Assembly (NCBI GenBank): GCA_009763385.1
Contig: CM019822.1
Location: forward strand, 24,670,842 to 24,734,841
Direction of reading: 5' to 3'
Length of the DNA: 64,000 nt
DNA from: Coix lacryma-jobi var. lacryma-jobi
Taxonomy: Eukaryota > Streptophyta > Magnoliopsida > Poales > Poaceae
How positions within the stretch are numbered: the first letter of the stretch is position 1; each line of letters starts with the position of its first letter. The notes beneath the pieces are model-generated. The model was given only the letters and a program-made list of their open reading frames with translations, was not told the origin of the DNA and made no database searches. The position numbers were made by a program, and so were the translations under genes. Shown one piece after another: positions 31,571 through 41,968 of the stretch.

Positions 31571-34500
31571 GAGGAGCGGTTGGAGGACATTTGGCTTGTG
31601 GATTCCGGTTGCTCGAGACACATGACCGGAAATGCCAAATGGTTCTCCAGCCATAGTCCGGTCGCCGGAAAGGAGTACATAACCTTCGGCGACAAAGGTA
31701 AGGGCAAGGTATTGTCCGTTGGTGCAGTGCGGGTTAATGAGCACTTTGTGTTGCGCGAGGTTGCTCTTGTTTCTAACCTGCATTTTAACTTGCTTTCTGT
31801 TTCGCAACTTTTTCGTGAAGGCTATGAGATTCGTTTCAAACCGAACCTTAGCCGGATCTTAGATCCTCAGGGTGATCTTGTATGTCTGATTTCACCCTTT
31901 GGGAATGTTTTTCGCGCGAATTTCTCAAAGTCGTTTGGATCTTCTCGCTGTCTTTTGGCTAGTCCTTCTTCTTCTGATCTTTGGAAGTGGCATAGGAGGC
32001 TCGGCCACTTGAGTTTTGACTTGCTTGCAAGACTTAGCTCACTTGGCTTAATCCGAGGATTGCCCAAGCTTTCGTTGGAGAAGGATCTAGTTTGCCATGC
32101 TTGCCGGCATGGAAAGATGGTTGCTGCTCCCCACCATCCTTTGACCAAGGTTATGACCTCGCACCCCGGAGAGCTTTTGCATATGGACCTTGTTGGTCCG
32201 GCTCGGGTGAGCTCGATTGGTGGGAAGTGGTATGTGCTTGTTGTTGTTGACGACTTTTCGAGGTATTCGTGGGTCTTCTTTTTAGTTGAGAAGTCCGAGA
32301 CATTCTCCTTTGCTCGCAATCTGATTTTGCGTCTTCAGAACGAGTTCCCTTTGAACTCGATGCGAGCTATTAGAAGTGATAATGGTTCCGAGTTTAAAAA
32401 TTCGGATTTTGAGAAGTTTTGTAACCGCCTTGGTTTGGAGCATCAGTTTTCTTCCCCCTATACACCACCCCAAAATGGTGTTGTAGAGAGGAAGAATCGG
32501 ACCCTTGTTGAGATGGCCAGGACGATGCTTGATGAGCATAGGACTCCTAGGCGCTTTTGGGCCGAAGCTATGAACACTGCATGCTACATTTCGAATCGCA
32601 TTTTTCTGAGAGCGTTTTTGAAGAAGACCTCTTATGAGTTGCGTTTTGGTCGCCAGCCCAAGGTGAGTTATTTTAGAGTTTTTGGTTGCCACTGTTTTAT
32701 ATTGAAAAAGGGCAACCTGGACAAGTTTGAGTCTCGTTCTTCTGACGGTGTGTTTTTGGGTTATGGCACTCACACTCGAGCTTATCGTGTACTTAATCTT
32801 GACACTAACCGAGTCATGGAGACATCAGATGTCACCTTCGACGAGACTCTTGTTTGTCCCTCTTCTCGTTTTGAGCGTGCAGGTGATCATGAGGTTGGAG
32901 AGCCTCTTTTCGATGACGAGGACGAGGGTGCTGAAGGTATAGATGATCCAGCACCCCCTCCACCAGCCGTGCCGCAAGGAGCGGCCTCGACGACGACTCA
33001 CGGCCCCGACACTTCTTCTTCCTGGGGGCCGTGGGATCCACCTCGCGCGGTACCTTTTGTACCCGGGGTGGAACCAGCTACTGTTGAGGGGGAGGTCACT
33101 TCTTCCCGAGAGGCGCCACGACACATCCAGCGCCAGCACCCTCCTCAGCAGATGATCGGCGACATCAACGAGCGAGTTACTCGCTCCAGGTCACAGCACA
33201 TCTCGCACTTTGCTCATTCTGCTTTTGTTGCGTCTTTTGAGCCCCGAGATGTTGGACACGCATTGACGGATCCGGATTGGGTCAATGCCATGCATGAGGA
33301 GCTAGAGAACTTTGAGCGAAATCGGGTTTGGGTTCTAGTGCCTCCACCTCCTGACTGTAAACCTATTGGGACAAAATGGGTATTTAAAAACAAGCAAGGA
33401 GAGGAGGGCCACATTGTGAGAAACAAGGCCCGGCTTGTAGCGAAGGGTTATAGTCAGAAGGAGGGGATAGATTATGAGGAGACCTTCGCTCCTGTAGCTC
33501 GTTTGGAGGCTATTAGGATACTCTTGGCTTATGCTGCTTCCATGGGTTTCAAACTTTTTCAAATGGATGTCAAGAGTGCCTTCTTAAACGGCTACATTGA
33601 GGAGGAGGTCTATGTCCAGCAACCTCCCGGTTTTGAAAATCCCAAGTTTCCAAACCATGTCTTCAAACTCCACAAAGCTTTGTATGGTTTGAAACAAGCC
33701 CCTAGAGCCTGGTATGAGAGATTAAAAACCTTTTTGCTAGCTAAGGGTTTTAAAATGGGATGTGTTGATAAAACGCTCTTTCTCCTCCGGCAAGGCAAAG
33801 ATACTCTCTTGGTCCAAATTTACGTGGATGATATCATTTTCGGTGGTTCTTCTCACGCTTTGGTTGCCAAGTTTGCAGATACTATGAGCAGGGAGTTCGA
33901 GATGAGCATGATGGGCGAGCTGACCTTCTTTCTCGGGTTGCAAATTAAGCAATCCCGAGAGGGGACGTTTGTGCACCAGGGCAAGTACACGAGGGACTTG
34001 CTGAAGCGGTTCGACATGGGCGAGGCCAAGCCTCTTCCGACGCCCATGTCGACGACGACTGCCCTGGATGCCGACACGGATGGAGAAGCAGTGGACCAGA
34101 AGGAGTACCGCAGCATGATTGGATCGCTGCTCTACCTGACGGCGACACGGCCGGACATTCAGTTCGCCGTGTGCTTGTGCGCGCGCTTTCAGGCCTCGCC
34201 ACGCACTTCTCACCGTCAGGCGGTGAAGCGCATCTTCAGGTACCTTCGTTTCACGCCTGAGTTCGGGATTTGGTATTCTGCTTCTTCCACCCTCTCGCTT
34301 TGTGGCTTTTCTGATGCTGATTTTGCTGGTTGTCGCATTGAGCGCAAGTCCACTTCTGGGACTTGCCAGTTTATTGGGTCTTCTCTTGTATCGTGGTCTT
34401 CTCGCAAGCAGTCTAGTGTCGCTCAGTCCACTACGGAGGCTGAATATGTTGCTGCGGCTAGCTGCTGTTCCCAGTTGCTTTGGATGATGGCCACTTTGCG

Positions 34501-34765
34501 TGATTTTGGTCTGAGCTTTTCTCGCGTGCCTTTGCTTTGTGACAGCACGAGTGCCATTAGCGTTGCTAAGAACCCCGTGCTTCACTCGAAGACCAAACAC
34601 ATTGATGTGCGCTTTCATTTTCTGCGAGACCACCAGGAGAAGGGTGATATCGACCTTCGCCATGTCGATACTCATCACCAATTGGCTGATATTTTCACCA
34701 AGCCGTTAGACGAATCAACCTTTAATAGGTTGAGGGGTGAGCTTGGTGTGTGTTTCCCCTTTTAG
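31571..34765 (+). CDS. pol: Copia pol polyprotein (protease, integrase, RT, RNase H)
   Basis: The frame is open from 31571, after a TAG at 31568-31570, to TAG at 34763-34765. There is no ATG at its start; the first conserved residues are LEDIWLVDSGCSRHMTG with the protease DSG. Going on: GAG-pre-integrase (HRRLGHLS ... CHACRHGK, about 135-185), integrase core with Asp in MDLVGP, Asp in RSDNGSEF and Glu in VERKNRT (about 200-305), RVT_2 reverse transcriptase (WVFKNKQGEEG onward, YVDDIIFGGS about residue 750) and RNase H (FSDADFAGC, about 910; LADIFTKPL near the end). All expected catalytic residues are visible and there is no stop, so the enzyme may be functional. It must be expressed as a fusion with gag by frameshift or splicing. 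Confidence 0.94.
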   Translation, partial: EERLEDIWLVDSGCSRHMTGNAKWFSSHSPVAGKEYITFGDKGKGKVLSVGAVRVNEHFVLREVALVSNLHFNLLSVSQLFREGYEIRFKPNLSRILDPQGDLVCLISPFGNVFRANFSKSFGSSRCLLASPSSSDLWKWHRRLGHLSFDLLARLSSLGLIRGLPKLSLEKDLVCHACRHGKMVAAPHHPLTKVMTSHPGELLHMDLVGPARVSSIGGKWYVLVVVDDFSRYSWVFFLVEKSETFSFARNLILRLQNEFPLNSMRAIRSDNGSEFKNSDFEKFCNRLGLEHQFSSPYTPPQNGVVERKNRTLVEMARTMLDEHRTPRRFWAEAMNTACYISNRIFLRAFLKKTSYELRFGRQPKVSYFRVFGCHCFILKKGNLDKFESRSSDGVFLGYGTHTRAYRVLNLDTNRVMETSDVTFDETLVCPSSRFERAGDHEVGEPLFDDEDEGAEGIDDPAPPPPAVPQGAASTTTHGPDTSSSWGPWDPPRAVPFVPGVEPATVEGEVTSSREAPRHIQRQHPPQQMIGDINERVTRSRSQHISHFAHSAFVASFEPRDVGHALTDPDWVNAMHEELENFERNRVWVLVPPPPDCKPIGTKWVFKNKQGEEGHIVRNKARLVAKGYSQKEGIDYEETFAPVARLEAIRILLAYAASMGFKLFQMDVKSAFLNGYIEEEVYVQQPPGFENPKFPNHVFKLHKALYGLKQAPRAWYERLKTFLLAKGFKMGCVDKTLFLLRQGKDTLLVQIYVDDIIFGGSSHALVAKFADTMSREFEMSMMGELTFFLGLQIKQSREGTFVHQGKYTRDLLKRFDMGEAKPLPTPMSTTTALDADTDGEAVDQKEYRSMIGSLLYLTATRPDIQFAVCLCARFQASPRTSHRQAVKRIFRYLRFTPEFGIWYSASSTLSLCGFSDADFAGCRIERKSTSGTCQFIGSSLVSWSSRKQSSVAQSTTEAEYVAAASCCSQLLWMMATLRDFGLSFSRVPLLCDSTSAISVAKNPVLHSKTKHIDVRFHFLRDHQEKGDIDLRHVDTHHQLADIFTKPLDESTFNRLRGELGVCFPF

Positions 34766-36450
34766 ATGGGGGAAGCATTTTGAGATGTACAGACTGATTT
34801 TTTTTTTTTTTTTTGAGGCTCTTTTCTTTTGAGTTTCTTGAGTCTTTCCAATTGGTATCTTCTTTCTTTCAGTTTTGTGTCGGGCATACGCATTTACATT
34901 CTGAGCTTCATGTCTATATTCACTAGAATGTAATTATGCTCTTGTTAGTATTGCTCCGATACTTATGATGATGCTTGTAGCTTATGCTCTTTCTGATCAC
35001 TGCTACATGTTATGAGCGAGCTATTTTTGGAATGGTGAATTATGCCTAATGTATATAAATCTGAAAATGTTCACCATTGAGATATGCAACTAGCATGTGT
35101 AGGGTGTGTTGAGTCCATTCCTGCTTTTCATATATGCTAGGTTGCTATGTCTCTAGTTCTGAGTCATTCACTTGCTTGGTTGTTCATAACTTGCTTAAAA
35201 TCTGAACCAAGTATTGTTGAATTAAAAAGATCGAGATGGGATTGCTTGTCAACACCTCATGGTATTGAGACTGTTTCTCATTGCACTTTGAGTTAAACTT
35301 GAGCCATGTAGTGTATGACCGAAACCGTTGCTTTAAGCTTCTGATTGCTTCGGCATAGGCTTCGCACGGTTGAAAAGTTAGGCGATGACAAGTTTTCAAC
35401 CTCTCGCAATCACATGCTAAAAATGAACTTGTGAATTCTTTTACCGCTGCAACTCCGATATGAATTTGAAATCACAAGTATATGCTTCATTCCTATGCAT
35501 GATGATTGAACTTTGCTAGGGGTAGTTCACCTTGTATATATGCTTAGCACTTGTTTGGATTCCTTCAATGTTCTATACATGTCTAGTGCTATTTTGATGG
35601 TGACTATCCTTTTGGCTTAAAACTGCTCACATGCTCATATGCTTCATATTTCGTATAAGTGATCAGTTTGAGCCTTTGCTATTTGAGTGCTTAATTGAGC
35701 TGTTGGAGCTATACTGATTAGAGCATCTTTGCACTCTTTTGACTATACACTTGAAGCTCCTAACTTGCATTTTGACTTCATATGCATTTTGGAAGGAGAT
35801 CTTGTGTTCAGGGGGAGTTTATGTGAAGGGAGTTGCTTCTCCGATACCTTTTGGCCTTGATAAGTGCATTTTCAACTAGGGGGAGAAATTTATGCAAATC
35901 ATATGCTCCTGTGTTGATCAACTAAGGGGAGAATCATTTGTCCTAGTTGTTTGCATTTGTCGAGGGGGAGTTTGCTAGTTGTGTTGAGCAGTTGCCTCTG
36001 TCTTGAGGGACTAGCAAACGTTCCTAGCTTTTCATGAGCTTTCATAAGCTTTTTCATTTGGCTTTCAATTGGTATCGTCTGGTGTGCTTTCCCATTTGGT
36101 TTGGGTTGATTTCCAATTGGTTCGGAGTGATTTTCTTGCTAGTTGTGTTGAGCCTCTGTGCCTCTATCTTGAGGGACTAGCATTTTGCTTCTGTTGTCCT
36201 CCGATCTTCAATTGGTATCTGCTAGCGGTGTTGAGCCTGTTCTACCTCTTCTTGAGGGCTAGCTTTGCTTTGCTTGGTTGCGTCGAGCCGTTGCCCATGT
36301 CTTTGGGGACCAAGTTTTTGCTTCATCCACTTGACCTTCTTTGGCTTTTGTTAAGGCTTTTGGGTCATTTGGTTGGGTTTTCTCTTCCCACTCCTTCCTA
36401 CCTCCTTCTTCTTATTCATGATTTGTTGTGGAGTTGACAATGCACTCATC
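34766..36450 (+). other. Long 3' noncoding region of the Copia element
   Basis: 1.7 kb with no env-like frame. It has a 17-T run (34798-34814), three echoes of AATTGGTATC (34850, 36067, 36210), GGGGGAG words, and four hairpins near the end. Confidence 0.7.
35971..36314 (+). repeat. Four compensated hairpins before the polypurine tract
   Basis: Stems: TTTGCTAGT 35971-35979 with ACTAGCAAA 36010-36018; GCTAGT 36138-36143 with ACTAGC 36176-36181; GCTAGC 36221-36226 with GCTAGC 36258-36263; CTTGGT 36273-36278 with ACCAAG 36309-36314. Loops share GTTGAGC ... TCTTGAGGG. Confidence 0.75.
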
Positions 36451-36461
36451 AAGGGGGAGAT
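36451..36461 (+). other. Polypurine tract of the Copia element
   Basis: AAGGGGGAGAT lies directly before the 3' LTR start and would prime plus-strand synthesis. Confidence 0.85.
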
Positions 36462-38442
36462 TGCGGATACATGGGTGTATGCCGAGTCTCTGTGTGATGA
36501 GTGATTGTCAACGGAGATGATGCGCATGTTCTTTGGCTTGTGTTGTGCAGGTGTCGAGCACGGAGACAGTGATCGATGGTGGGTGAAGGTCAAGTTGCGA
36601 CGTGCCGTGCTGACGGACCGGGCGCGATGAAGGATGGGCGTGCCGTGCGGCGGACGTGCCATGCCGATGTATCGGACGGTGAAGGGCGGACGTGGACTTA
36701 GACTGATGGACTGGAGGCCGGAGGATCAGCTGTGGTTGCTGGCAGCCTGCGACAGCGACAAGCTGAGAAGTGCGATCATGTCGGTGGAAGGGGTGCACAG
36801 GCGGTGCATCCCCTCTACGATGCCGGTTTGTTGGTAGAGCCCGGGAAAAACCAACGGTGGACGGTTTCCAGGTTTGGGCCTCAAAACCTGGGTGCTGGGT
36901 TTCCAGGTTGAGCCACAAAACCTGGGCGTGACGGTTTCCAGGTTGAGCCTCAAAACCTGGGCGTGGGCCGGTTTCCGAGTTTGGGCCTCAAAACTCGGGC
37001 GCTGCGGGTTTCCGAGTTTGGGCCACAAAACTCGGGCTGGAGGCGGGTTTCCCGGTTCGGGCCTCAAAACCGGGGGCTGATGGAAAAGGCTGGTTTCCCG
37101 GTTTGGGCCACAAAACCGGGGGTGCAGAGTGGTGGCGGCACGTGGCGGCGATCTGAAGGTTGCGTGGAGGCGACGCGGAAGACCGTGCGGGCGTGGCCGT
37201 CGGATCTACCTACCACCAGCGGGTGGACTAGAATAGCCTTAGGGTTAGGCTGGTCCGCTCTGTAAATACAGTAGTGAGGGGTAGAGTAGGAAATAGACTT
37301 AGGCTAGGTTAGTATAAGTAGTCTAGGGGAGACACCCTCCTCCCTATCTCAGTTTTAGTCATCTCATTTGCTTCCTGCACTTAGGGTTTCCTGCTCTCCC
37401 ATCCCCTGCTGTAGCTAGCTGAGATCCGCAGAGAGACTCCACTCTGTGTACTATTGATTCGAGGAAGTGAGGCCGTATCCTCACCTTGGATCCCATCTCT
37501 TGGTGTCAATTCGCGTTTTGATTTCATGTTCATCATGTTCTTCGCGGATTGCTTTGTGCCTTGAGTTTTCCCGTCGCTTGATCTTTGTGCTCGGTTCATC
37601 TTTTGCGATTCCGTTTGAACTGAGTTGTTCTAGATCGTGAGGCACTTCTTTCCATCGAAAGAAATCATCTCTAACCTCACGGTCCAGGAGATCGATCAAG
37701 TTTTAGTTTCGGGTCTCTTTTTCTTCCTTCCCTTGAATTTCATCGATTCACCGATTTGGAGTTAGGTTCGAGCCATGATCTCTTAGAGATAGCTCACTAA
37801 CCTCCTTGTGACTCCTCAGATCGAATCCCAAGCCTAGAGCACTTGATTCGGAGGAGATCGGGTTGAATCGCCGGAGTTTCAGTGCAGTTTCGGGGTGACC
37901 GGACGCTGGTCACGACTTGACCGGACGCGTCCGGTCGTTGAAGGTTTGAGTGTGTTCTGGTTTTTGCTCTGACCGGACGCTGGAATTTAGTGGTGACCGG
38001 ACTCGCCCATAGTCCTGTTCACCACTCGAACGTGCTTGTGACCGGACGCACGGGGATCGACCGGACGCTCGCAGTCACTGCGTCCGGTCAGTTCCAGAGA
38101 GGTACAAAACCGGTTTTTGGCTGACCGGACGCGTCCGGTGCCCTGTGACCGGACGCAGGCTGAGTCCGGTCAGTTCTGCAGCAGCGTGTTTACGTCCGTT
38201 GCTTGCTCGTTCGTTGACGGATCTGAGTTCCGTCTTTTGCGTTGTCTTTCTAGGGTTGCCTAGTGTCCCGCTGTGCTTCTAGGAAGCATCCACCCTACAT
38301 CTAGGGTCGTGGACATTAGCAAGCTCTAGGGTTCGCTTTTGGGGTTGATTGTTTGGGACAGTGGCTTGACTTTCCGAAAGGAATTTTAAAGCTCCCATTC
38401 ACCCCCCCTCTGGTCGCTTTCGGGTAGCTTCTCGGTCCTTCA
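36462..38442 (+). repeat. Copia 3' LTR
   Basis: Same 1981-bp length as the 5' LTR with three visible substitutions. It repeats the hairpin array at 36868-37120 and the palindromes near 37919 and 38124, and is followed by AGAAC. Confidence 0.96.
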
Positions 38443-38447
38443 AGAAC

Positions 38448-38945
38448 GGGGCCACACGCTTTGCCGAGTGCCACGTGGCTGGCACTCGGCAAAGAGGGGA
38501 TCTTTGTCGAGTGCCAGCCACGTGGCACTCGGCAAAGTACAGCCCACGTGTGCCAGCCACGTGGCACTCGGCAAAGTACAGCCCACGTGTCATAGAACGG
38601 GGCCACACGCTTTGCCGAGTGCCACATGGCCGGCACTCGGCAAAGAGCGGATCTTTGCCGAGTGTCGGACGGCAGGCGCTCGGCAAAGCAAACGGCACTG
38701 GATGTCGTCTGGTCTGCGACACTTTTCCAAGTGCTCATCTTTGCCGAGTGTGCGACACTCGGCAAAGGAGTGAATTCGCCGAGTGCTTTGCTTTGCCAAG
38801 TGTCTGGCACTCGGCAAAAGCAGGCTTTGCCTTGTGCTCAGTCTTCGCCGAGTGCTCGCCGTCCGGCACTCGGCAAAGAGGCTCTTTGCCGAGTGCCCGA
38901 TATTTGGCACTCGGCAAACTTCCAGGCACTCGGCGAAGCCTGTGT
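38448..38945. repeat. Right subterminal array of the CACTA, outer part
   Basis: Dense CACTCGGCAAAG/CTTTGCCGAGTG motifs. A unit of about 145 bp starting AACGGGGCCACACGCTTTGC occurs at 38446 and again at 38597; the block ending ACGTGTCACAGAAC before the Copia is a related copy. Confidence 0.9.
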
Positions 38946-38956
38946 TTCCTGTAGTG

Positions 38957-39288
38957 AACATGATATTTGCATGTTGGAGATGGATGAGTCTTACTGAAAC
39001 AGATACTTTATTTGCAATATCACTCTTACCTACCTGGCTTTAATGACAAAGGTGGATTTTATTTCCTTTATTTTACACCTTTTTCCACGTTGTTCCTCTC
39101 TTTCTACCCAACGAATGCAAAAGGGGGCGCGGATAAGCCGCGACCCGACGCAAACTGATATCGCGCGACTGGTCATTTTTTAAAAAAATTGATATAATTT
39201 TTGAATGATGTACCAATATACGAACAAACTAGATCTGGATTCCATATATTTCGAAGACTTTTATATTAGTAGTAATTTATGTGTAGTA
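38957..39288. other. Spacer right of the CACTA element
   Basis: Begins with the AAC duplication. No gene or repeat was recognised. Confidence 0.45.
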
Positions 39289-39545
39289 CTCCCTCCGTCT
39301 CAGGATATAAGGCGCGATTTGACTTGGTGCGGTCTTCAAGATTATATTTTGACCATTAATTTATACTATTTTATATAACTAATGGAAACAACAAAAATAT
39401 CATTAGAAAGTATTTGTAAAGATAAAACTAATAGTACCATTATTATACTATATTTTTTTTATTTTATTAGACTTATTATTGGTCAAAGTTAATAAAGTTT
39501 GAATTTTGAAATACGTGCATGCCTTATATCCTGAGACAGAGGGAG
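39289..39545. mobile_element. Stowaway-type MITE
   Basis: Termini CTCCCTCCGTCTCAGGATAT and its inverse ATATCCTGAGACAGAGGGAG, flanked by TA on both sides; 257 bp, noncoding. Confidence 0.9.
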
Positions 39546-39573
39546 TACGTGTTAGAAGTTTTACTACACCCTA

Positions 39574-39870
39574 CACTAGTAGAGAACAGACCTTTGGTCT
39601 CGATGGCCAAATTTGGCTTCAGTCCCAGATTAATTTAGGTCCGGGACTAAAGAGATCTCTTTAATTCCGGTTGGTGGCTAGTCCCGGTTGGATAGCTACT
39701 GCGCCAGACTTTAATGACAGGTGGGCTTTAGTACAGATTAGGGTTACAAACGGGGACCGCTGCTATCCACCAACCAGTTTTAGTCCTAGCTAGCAACTGG
39801 GCCTAGGATTAGAAGTGGTCCTTCTAGTCCCGGTTGGTGGTTTGCACCGGGACTTAAAGGCCACATGTAT
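39574..39870 (+). mobile_element. Left end of a second CACTA family, truncated
   Basis: CACTAGTAGAGAACAGACCT followed by TAGTCCCGGTTGGTGG-like subterminal words matches the end of the element at 46904. No right end is found nearby. Confidence 0.6.
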
Positions 39871-40289
39871 ATAGCCCACACTCGGCCTCTTCTTCCTCTG
39901 CGAGCCACCAGAACCCGAGAACTCACTCTCACTGTGTTCTTGCTTCTTCTCCATTGCTCCATCCTCATTTTGTCGATTTCTCCGGTTTCTTCATTGATTC
40001 TTCGCTCCAGAGAGGTATTATCTTCTTACTGTCATGTTTCATTATTAGCATATCTCATTTTTTCGACTAGATATAGTTATTTATATATATTTAGTATTTT
40101 TATGATAAATCTTTATTTTTTGTTGGCTTAAATTGGCTATTATATAAAGAAAAGTCTCTTTTTAACCCAAAGTCCTTTCTTTGAAAATTATAAATTTATT
40201 GTATAAAAAAATTAATATAGTTTATCTTCATACTCTCATGTTTTATTATTAGCATATCTTATTTTTTGGAGTACATATAGTTATTTATA
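39871..40289. other. Spacer, AT-rich
   Basis: No gene seen. It may continue the CACTA fragment. Confidence 0.3.
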
Positions 40290-40547
40290 CTCCCTCCGTA
40301 TCTCTTTTAGAGTTCGTTTTGGACAGCGACACGGTCTTCAAAGCATAACTTTGACCACTTATTTCTTTAAAAATATTTGTTATAAAGTGGTATATATATA
40401 CTTTTATAAAAGTACTTTCAAGATAAATTTATTTATATGATTTTTACATTTCTAAACTCAATAATTTAAAAGTTATTCATGATTTATATTCCCAATGTTT
40501 GACCGAAACCTTTTCCAAAACGAACTCTATTTGTGATATGGAGGGAG
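40290..40547. mobile_element. Stowaway-type MITE
   Basis: Termini CTCCCTCCGTATC and GATATGGAGGGAG with TA flanks; inner inverted words AGAGTTCGTTTTGG and CCAAAACGAACTCT. Confidence 0.88.
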
Positions 40548-40815
40548 TATATATTTAGGAATTTTCTTTTGAATTTTTATTATTTATTAGCAATGTAGCA
40601 TAAAAGCAATTTAAAATTGGGTATTATATGAAGAAAAGTCTTATTTTAACCCTGGGTCCTTTCTTTTTGTAAAAAAATATATAGTTTATAAATATTGTTA
40701 ATTTTAGAGTTCGAGAGTAAAGGTCTCTAACCAGCGCGGCTACTGCACCGACTCATCATGGTCTCGGTAGCCTGACTCGACCGTCATGGTAAAAGGTACG
40801 AAATTTACAAAGTAA
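40548..40815. other. Short AT-rich spacer
   Basis: Nothing recognised. Confidence 0.3.
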
Positions 40816-41046
40816 GGCCATGTTTAGATCCCAAAACTTTACAAGATTCTCCATCACATCGAATCTTTAAACACATGCATGGAGTATTAAATGTAGGTAA
40901 AAAAATAACTAATAGCACAGTTTGTCTGTAAATGTCGAAACGAATCTTTTGAGTCTACTTGGTCCATATTTGGACAAAGTTTGTCAAATAACAACGAAAG
41001 TGCTACAGGAACTTTACACCCAAATTCCTACCAACTAAACACCCCC
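40816..41046. mobile_element. Tourist/Harbinger-like MITE
   Basis: GGCCATGTTTAG at the left and CTAAACACCCCC at the right, with TAA at 40813-40815 and 41047-41049. Related to 43339-43578 and 50170-50393. Confidence 0.75.
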
Positions 41047-41644
41047 TAATTATAGTAGAAGTAGTGGTCGTTTTATCACAATAGTAGTAGTTATAGTGTT
41101 TGTAATAATAAATTTTGGTAATACTACTCAACGTATAGACTGTAAACATATATATCATTTTTTTACTGTTAATATGTATGTCAGGAATCGTTTCGTTTAT
41201 ATGTTTCCATGTTGTTTAAGTGCATTAATGAGGCCAACTTCGAGTATGCTTTTGTTAACGTCACGCCATCGTCGTTGATAAGGTAGCTCTAGTTTTTCTG
41301 TAGATTCTATCTAAAGTTTCATGTAGATTTATGGCAATCGTATTCCGACATCACCCCGTTTGTTGTGATTTTCTCATTCTCGATGAAGCAGTGTTCGTCA
41401 AAGATGTTTATCAGTTCTCTTCAGTAAGATATGAATTATGACAGAATGAGAACCGATGACTGGCCCGACAGTCACATGTGATGACTCAACGAGCTGAAAA
41501 CTGCAACGGACCAGCCAAGAAGGACCAGAAGATTACGCTGCGTACACGATGCTAGCAGACAGGCAGCAGAGTAGCACAACGTCCGTCAAGAGAGAAGGGA
41601 GACATTCCATGTGCGACAACTAGTGCTTGCGAACAAATGCCCCT
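41047..41644. other. Spacer without recognised genes
   Basis: No credible open frame or repeat. Confidence 0.35.
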
Positions 41645-41708
41645 AGCAAGCAGCAACCCTTAACAAAAAAAAAAAAAAAAAAAAAAAAGAAAAGCAAGCA
41701 GCAACCCT
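41645..41708 (+). mobile_element. Poly(A)-only retro-insertion with 16-bp target duplication
   Basis: AGCAAGCAGCAACCCT stands at 41645-41660 and 41693-41708. Between them is TAAC, a run of 24 A and GAAA. This is what an extremely 5'-truncated target-primed insertion (LINE or mobilised RNA) leaves. Confidence 0.7.
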
Positions 41709-41960
41709 ACAACATCCACGTGTCTCAGGGATGGATGGACACCGACCAATTCGAGGCGCCGGAATTGATTTGCCGGCGAGTCGAGCCTACACTACACATG
41801 GGGCCACCCAGCGACCAACTAAACTAACTGCCGATTCGGTGTTCTCCATCACTTTTGAGCACACACTCCATCAACTGCCAGTAGTGTAGTGTCAGCCAAA
41901 CAGAGGCCACTCAGGGTAATTGTTCTTCATTTTTAACCAAAAAAGGCAGCAGGCTCCCAT
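41709..41960. other. Spacer
   Basis: No gene seen. Confidence 0.3.
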
Positions 41961-41968
41961 GTTGCGCT

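Larger units (their letters stand above)
26792..38442 (+). mobile_element. Complete, very young Copia (Ty1) retrotransposon
   Basis: It is 11,651 bp, with 1981-bp LTRs, primer site, gag, pol, a long 3' noncoding part and a polypurine tract, flanked by AGAAC at 26787-26791 and 38443-38447. Comparing the LTRs by eye I found three differences (at 26892, 26970 and 28495 against their partners 9670 bp on). A long gag with coiled coil and two CCHC knuckles, and the long 3' region, fit the SIRE/Maximus lineage; no env-like frame is visible. It landed in the right subterminal repeats of the CACTA element. Confidence 0.96.
15031..38956 (-). mobile_element. 23.9-kb CACTA (En/Spm) element with two nested retrotransposons
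   Basis: The left end is CACTACAGGGAACGCCGG and the right end GTTTCCTGTAGTG, inverted CACTACAGG termini. AAC stands at 15028-15030 and 38957-38959, the 3-bp duplication expected for CACTA elements. Subterminal regions are packed with TTTGCCGAGTG/CACTCGGCAAA motifs in both orientations, the usual binding-site arrays of this superfamily. Both genes are transcribed leftward. Without the Gypsy (15888-19633) and Copia (26792-38442) insertions the element is about 8.5 kb. Because its genes carry many lesions, it would need a helper to move. Confidence 0.95.

Noticed and set aside
28836..34765. Several antisense frames of 100-314 aa opposite gag and pol
   Set aside because: They are shadows of the well-conserved sense frames and show no own domains.
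34766..36450. A possible env-like third gene, as in some SIRE elements
   Set aside because: No long frame, signal peptide or membrane segment is present; only short frames.
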